Assembly (NCBI GenBank): GCA_965240325.2
Contig: OZ251224.1
Location: 3,472,001 to 3,536,000 of the forward strand
From: Rebecca billardiae RCC1528
Taxonomy: Eukaryota > Haptophyta
Length of the DNA stretch: 64,000 nt
Reading direction: 5' to 3'
Part shown: piece by piece, positions 59,689 to 64,000 of the stretch
Layout of the letters: every line of letters starts with the position of its first letter
How positions within the stretch are numbered: position 1 is the first letter of the stretch
Notes under the pieces: generated by a model
Told to the model about the DNA's origin: nothing
What the model saw: the letters and a program-made list of their open reading frames with translations, nothing else
The model's database searches: none
Program-made: the position numbers and the translations under genes

Positions 59689-61748
59689 TCACTGACTCAG
59701 CACTGCAAATGGTCGGTGCCTGCGGCTGCCAGTCCGCCATGCGTCGGCGCGACGGAGGATCCCGCCTGGGGCCCTCTGCTGTCGCTTCGGCCCCCAAACG
59801 CGCACAGTGTGGTCATCACTTGCTGAGGCAAACATGTGGGTGTGGACTGGGTTCCACGCCACTGCATTCACCGTGCCCGAGTGGCCGGGGAGAACCTCTA
59901 GCAGACTCGCGTCGTGACGGTTCCACACGTAGATCTGCGAATCCTCGCTCCTGCGCGCGGCGCAACCATCAGGCCGTCGTTTTGGGCGCACGGCGTCGCA
60001 TGAGCGCGTGGCGCGGGCCCTTGCGCACGTGCGTGCGTGCGAGATGGGGCGTGCGCGCAGCGCGGCGCGGCCCGGCCGCGCGCACGCACCCGCTCACGAT
60101 GTAGCTGTCCTCGTGCCCGCCGAACGCCGACCTGATCACGAAGCGCGCCTGCTTCTGCCCGCGGTACGAGTTGACCAGCGCGCGCTCGTCAAGGTCCCAC
60201 ACATGCATCTCCTCAGCGGTCGTGTTCACCAGCAGGTACCGCTGGTCGCGCGAGAGGCAGACGGAGGTGATCGAGTCGGTCTCGGGGATCGGGTGCTCCT
60301 CCGACGTGCACAGCTTCGGCTTGCCGTTGTTCATCTGCAGCCTGTACAGCCTGCGCGCGAGGCGGTCATCGCGGCGAGGGCCGGTCGCGGGTCGGGCGTG
60401 TCGGTCCGCGCACGCTGCGGTGCGCAGGGCAGGCGGCGCGAGCGGCGGCGAGGCACCTGATGCACTTCTCGGCGCACACGGCGACGAGCGGCTCGCCCTG
60501 GTTGCACACGACCAGGTCGCTCACGCGCAGCCCGTGCCACGACTGCAGCAGGTCGCCCTCGACGTCCCAGACCAGCACGTTCTTATCGAGGCCGCCTGAG
60601 AGGAAGTGGCGGCCGCTCGGCAGCCACGCGCACGCGGTGACCGCGTCCGTGTGCCGCTCGAAGGTGCGGACGCACGAGCCGCTCTTGGTGGACCAGAGCT
60701 TGACGAGGCAGTCGTTGCCGCACGTGAGCAAGTGCGCGTCATCCGGCGACCACATCAAGAACGAGACCGCCCCGGCGTGCCCGGAGAGGATGTGCTCCGC
60801 GTCTGAGACGCCGTCGGCGGCCGCGCTGTCGCCGTCCGCGCCGCTGGTCGCGCTGCTCGTGCGGCTCGAGCCGGAGGCTTCGCTCGGCACCGGACGCGCC
60901 TCGCCGTGCGCGTCTCGTTGCAGCGTCCAGATGATCACCAGGTGGTCCTTCGACGCCGACGCCAGCCGCTCGCCGTCGTGCGAGAACGCGACGTACCAGA
61001 CCTCGTCGCTGTGACGGTCGAGCACGGTCGTCGTGGTCGAGGGGACGGCGCCCGCGCCGACGAGCGCGGGCTGGTCCTCGAAGAGGTTCCAGCGCGGGCG
61101 GCGCGGCTCGCCCTTGGGCGAAGGCGCCGGCTCGAGCGCGGGGCTCGGCGCGCGCCACGCCCCGCCGCCGCCGCTCGTCTGCTGCGCCATCGCCTGCAGC
61201 AGCAGCGTCTCCAGCCGGTTCTCCGGGATGAGCACGCTCGGCGGGATCAGCTCCTGCAGCGCGCTGAGGAGGCGGTGGCGCGCGGCGATGCGCGCGGGCA
61301 TCGCCTCGGAGGCGTCGAGCCAGCCGCACCGCGCGCGGAGGTCCTCGCTGTGCGCGCAGAGCAGGAAGCCCGCCAGCCGCCGCAGCTTGTCGGTGTGGTC
61401 GCCGAGCGGGGCGAGCTGCGTGCGCAGGCACTCGAGCGCCGGGGCAAACTGCTGGTCGTCGACGAGCTCTAGGAACTTCTGCTCGAGGATGAGGAAGCGC
61501 ACGGCGCACACCGCCTCGTCCGACTCGAGCTGCAGCTCCGGGATCTGCGCGGCTGCGTGCTCCCACTGGCCCAGCAGGACGCCGCGGCGGAACTCGCTCA
61601 CGGCCGGCGCGAGCAGTGGGATCTGCGACTCTGCCTCGAGCTGCTCGGCACTCTTGTGGTAGCCGAGCGCGTGCAGCGACTGCGTGATCAGCCTCACCAC
61701 GTCCTTGCGGCTGAAGCCCGAGTCGAGCACCTCGTCGCCGCCTTCCAT
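59689..61748 (-). CDS. WDR26: WDR26/GID7-like LisH-CTLH-WD40 subunit of the GID/CTLH ubiquitin ligase
   Basis: Exons 61748-60457, 60350-60090 and 59950-59689 give 604 residues. Introns have donors GTGCCT and GTGCGT with acceptor GCGCAG; both joins restore family sequence (IRLYRLQMN, IVSGSEDSQIYVW). LisH lies at about residues 14-46 (DVVRLITQSLHALGYHKSAE), then CTLH (LLGQWEHAAAQIPELQLESD). A helical CRA-like part (FLLCAHSEDLRARCGWLDAS, PPSVLIPENRLETLLLQAM) is followed by WD40 blades: HSDEVWYVAFSHDGERLASA, GHAGAVSFLMWSPDDAHLLT, FGGHEDSYIVSG and GHSGTVNAVAWNPVHTHMFA. Known role: scaffold and substrate-receptor module of the GID/CTLH E3 complex. An Ala/Ser/Asp-rich insertion interrupts one blade (near residue 320). 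Start MEGGDEVLDSGFSRKD. Confidence 0.95.
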
Positions 61749-61913
61749 CGCCTCCCGCCGTCCGACTTGTTGGCCGGGCCCACCCGCACGGCAGGCGGGC
61801 CTGATCAGCCAGCTGCTGGCCGTGACTTTGCCGGATCGGATTTTACTAATCATCTTATTACCCGCGCTTGTGCCGCCGCTGTCACACTGTCACCCGGTCT
61901 TGACACGTGATCG
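61749..61913. promoter_or_regulatory. Divergent promoter, WDR26-like / membrane protein gene
   Basis: 165 bp between opposing ATGs. The stretch 61838-61865 is AT-richer (ATTTTACTAATCATCTTATT). No TATA box in canonical form. Confidence 0.45.
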
Positions 61914-63104
61914 ATGGCGCCGCCAGTGGTCGATGCGCTCGCGACAGCCGCCGTGCCTCTCGTCGCCTTCGTGGCGCAGGTGGCGTACTGCTACTATGCG
62001 GGGGTGCCTTTCGCGCTGCGCAAGGCGCTCGTGTGGCTGCTCATTCCTTCGCCCGTCACCATGCTGCGCGTCGACGAGCCGGAGGCCCTCAAGCGCGTCT
62101 TCTTTGGCGGCGAGCCTTGGCTGGTGCAGTGCAGCCGCACGGGTCTGACGCGGCGCTCGTTCAGCCAGGCCTCGCGCTACCTGCGCAATGTCACGCACAT
62201 CGCCGTGCTCGACTGTGACGCGCCGCTCCCCACGAGCGGCAAGACCACGCGCGACAAGTTCAAGCTGCCCGCGCACGGCGTGTTCACGTGCGCCAACGGC
62301 TACGGCCCCAAGCCCGTGCCGGACCGGACGGTCCGCGCGGCGTACAGCCTCGCGGCGCACGCGCGCTCAGCGGCGGCCCTGCCGATACACAGCCTGAGCA
62401 CGCAGGCCGAGCTCGACCACGCGTGCCACGCCCGCCCGTGCCTCGCCATCGCCGAGCGCGCCGTCCGCTCAGACGTGATCCAAGCCGTCTCCGCGCGGCA
62501 CCGCCGGCTGCGCGTGCTCACCGTGCCGGCGACGCACGCGCTCGCGCTGGGCGAGGACACGAGCGCGGAGGTCGTCGCACTCCGATCCCAGCCGGCCGCC
62601 CGCGGCGCCACCGCCGCGGACGAGGATGCACCCGACACGGAGGCGCAGCCGCCCGTGTGGTTTGTGCGCGCGTACGACGGCGCTGCCAAGAACGATGTCG
62701 ACGAGCTGTCGGCATTTGCGGTGGCGATCCCGTTCGAGGTGCCGTCGGGCGGGGATGCGTCGGCCTTCCTGTCGCCGGCCCCCGCCGTGGAGCTCAAGAC
62801 GCTCTCCCGCGCCTCGGCGGCGGCCGAGCGGCGCAGGGCGGAGATGGAGCGGCGGCAGCAGATGGCCAAGGAGGAGGAGGAGTACAAGAATGCTTTCTTT
62901 GCTGGCGCGGGCGAGGACGACGAGGACACGGACGGAGCCTCAGCCACGCGGGCCTCCTCGCCCGGCGCGGCGAGTGGCGATACCGATGGCGCGGGTGCGG
63001 GCTCGTTCGAGAGGGATTTCGAAGACGACGACGACGACGACGACGATGACGACGACGACGGCGACGAAGGTGGCGACGACGACGAGGTGATCGAGCTGAG
63101 CTAG
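61914..63104 (+). CDS. Membrane-anchored protein with acidic tail, possibly thioredoxin-fold-like
   Basis: 396 residues, one exon. A single N-terminal membrane segment (about 8-30, LATAAVPLVAFVAQVAYCYY) is followed by a second hydrophobic patch (ALRKALVWLLIP). Then comes EPWLVQCSRTGLTRRSFSQA, SRYLRNVTHIAVLDCDAPLP and TRDKFKLPAHGVFTCANGYG. This alternation resembles a thioredoxin-like fold in which the active-site cysteines are not a CxxC pair. A charged helix (AAAERRRAEMERRQQMAKEE) lies near 303-325. The C-terminus is an Asp-run (12 or more Asp encoded by GAC repeats at 63025-63062) ending DDEVIELS. No named family. It is divergent from WDR26. Confidence 0.72.
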   Translation: MAPPVVDALATAAVPLVAFVAQVAYCYYAGVPFALRKALVWLLIPSPVTMLRVDEPEALKRVFFGGEPWLVQCSRTGLTRRSFSQASRYLRNVTHIAVLDCDAPLPTSGKTTRDKFKLPAHGVFTCANGYGPKPVPDRTVRAAYSLAAHARSAAALPIHSLSTQAELDHACHARPCLAIAERAVRSDVIQAVSARHRRLRVLTVPATHALALGEDTSAEVVALRSQPAARGATAADEDAPDTEAQPPVWFVRAYDGAAKNDVDELSAFAVAIPFEVPSGGDASAFLSPAPAVELKTLSRASAAAERRRAEMERRQQMAKEEEEYKNAFFAGAGEDDEDTDGASATRASSPGAASGDTDGAGAGSFERDFEDDDDDDDDDDDDGDEGGDDDEVIELS

Positions 63105-63618
63105 CTAGCTTGGAGCCCTGTGGCGTAGTTGCCTGCTGACACTAAGGATCTTTTCTAATCGACGGTCGACGGGCCGCCTCGCGCGTCCAGAAGTACGTCG
63201 TCGTTGTCCTAGTCGCGACACTGCTGTCAGAGCTTACTAGCTAGCTTAATCAGATCCGATGTACTGCGCCGAGTGGCGAGTGAGTCAAACGACTTTGATG
63301 AATTGCTGATGAAACTCATTGAATCTCATGTCTCAGTGACTCAGTCTCAGTGATGGTGATTGATGATCAATGATGATGTGCATCAGAGAGTGTCAAACGT
63401 CGTCCGAGCTATCGTCCCACTCATCTCCGAGCCGCCGACTGATGCTGATCATCAGCGCAGGCGATTGTCATTGAGTGGAGCTCGTCTCCAGTAGAGGCGG
63501 AGAGTAGGCGGAGAGTACGAGCGTCGCGGCCTGGCCCTGGCTGTTGGCAGCGTGCAGCGCACTTTCGAGTCTGGCAGCGGCGGCGGCGCTCCGACTTGGA
63601 CCATTGGAGCGCAACTGG
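63105..63618. other. Intergenic, no gene seen
   Basis: Convergent space. 63240-63400 is lower in GC, with repeated TGATGA/CTCAGTCTCAGTGA motifs. No protein-like frame on either strand. Confidence 0.45.
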
Positions 63619-64000
63619 TTAGTAGTCAGCCCACAGAGGCTGGGGGCTGGAATTGCGGCGATGCGAGGACGCAGTCGTGGCGAGCCATCGCTGTATTCGC
63701 TCACGACCCACCGCCACCTCCTCCTCGAGGAGCGCGCCGTCCTCGTACGAGATGTTGTACCGCGGCCCCTTGGTCGCCGAGTGGTCCACCTCCACGTCAG
63801 TCAGCCAGTGCGTGCGCTCGGCGCCGTACACGCTGCTGGCCCAGTCGTCCGAGTACCAGTTGCGGAAGACGCGCGGGAAGTACGTGCCGAAGACCTCAAA
63901 GTGCGTGCAGTGCACGAACGACTGCGTCATGATCTTGCCGTTGTTCCGGTCAAGCCCGCCGGCGATGCCCAGGTTTGGCGGTGACGAGCCATTGAGCGCG
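63619..64000 (-). CDS. Partial gene, C-terminal part, possibly a glycosyltransferase-like protein
   Basis: An open frame enters from the right edge and ends at 63619, giving 126 codons of C-terminus. It reads ALNGSSPPNLGIAGGLDRNN, then FEVFGTYFPRVFRNWYSDDW, ASSVYG, WLTDVEVDHSATKGPRYNIS and YEDGALLEEEVAVGRERIQR. The pattern FGTYFP-FxNWYSDDW-xxVYG recalls algal glycosyltransferase-like proteins, but this is from memory of a pattern and unproven. It is clearly protein-coding by composition. After ERIQRWL the last 20 residues are low complexity. The start lies outside the window. An internal Met at 63930 should not be taken as the start, because the frame continues with conserved-looking sequence upstream. 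Confidence 0.6.
   Translation of the reverse strand, partial: ALNGSSPPNLGIAGGLDRNNGKIMTQSFVHCTHFEVFGTYFPRVFRNWYSDDWASSVYGAERTHWLTDVEVDHSATKGPRYNISYEDGALLEEEVAVGRERIQRWLATTASSHRRNSSPQPLWADY

Overview
The window is nuclear DNA of a eukaryote, most likely a flagellated marine alga with a secondary red-type plastid. A haptophyte fits best, but that is an inference. Genes are very GC-rich, single-exon or split by short GC-rich introns. Twelve of the 17 introns I could place start GTGCG and nearly all end in AG. Plastid products (multidomain acetyl-CoA carboxylase, a violaxanthin de-epoxidase-like protein, probably a thioredoxin) carry N-terminal signal-peptide-like leaders, as expected for a plastid inside the endomembrane system. 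TMEM231, a ciliary transition-zone protein, implies a flagellum. MSH4 implies meiosis.

Layout. 0-7.3 kb: edge gene, AATF/BFR2, MSH4, thioredoxin and a WD40 protein, with two divergent pairs. 7.7-15.3 kb: five-exon plastid acetyl-CoA carboxylase. 15.9-31 kb is gene-poor and rich in repeats. It holds two Sel1-repeat/MYND paralogues (19.3 and 26.2 kb), a short-chain dehydrogenase, a small beta-rich protein, a tentative multi-exon membrane protein and a frame-broken gene remnant. 31-44.5 kb: geranylgeranyltransferase-I beta, TMEM231, a fatty acid hydroxylase-superfamily enzyme, prolyl oligopeptidase, an ATP-grasp-like protein, a large coiled-coil protein and an eight-repeat EsV-1-7 protein. 46.7-56.5 kb: PP2A B56 (seven exons), a sulfotransferase-like protein, a disordered protein, the VDE-like protein and a secreted protein made of a duplicated 101-residue unit. 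59.7-64 kb: WDR26/GID7, a membrane protein with an acidic tail and an edge gene.

Organisation. Six head-to-head gene pairs with about 60-375 bp between start codons suggest shared promoters are common. The genes do not form one pathway. Loose themes are cilium and signalling (TMEM231, PP2A B56, coiled-coil protein), protein turnover (WDR26/GID7, prolyl oligopeptidase), plastid metabolism (ACC, VDE-like) and expanded repeat proteins (Sel1-MYND, EsV-1-7).

The non-coding signal I find most interesting is a roughly 45-bp dispersed element (core ACAGCTCAGGCAGGCGAGAT). In three of its sites it lies 30-115 bp past a stop codon in the same orientation relative to the gene. At 25.7-26.1 kb two copies face each other as terminal inverted repeats. 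I saw no tRNA, rRNA, CRISPR array or complete transposase gene.
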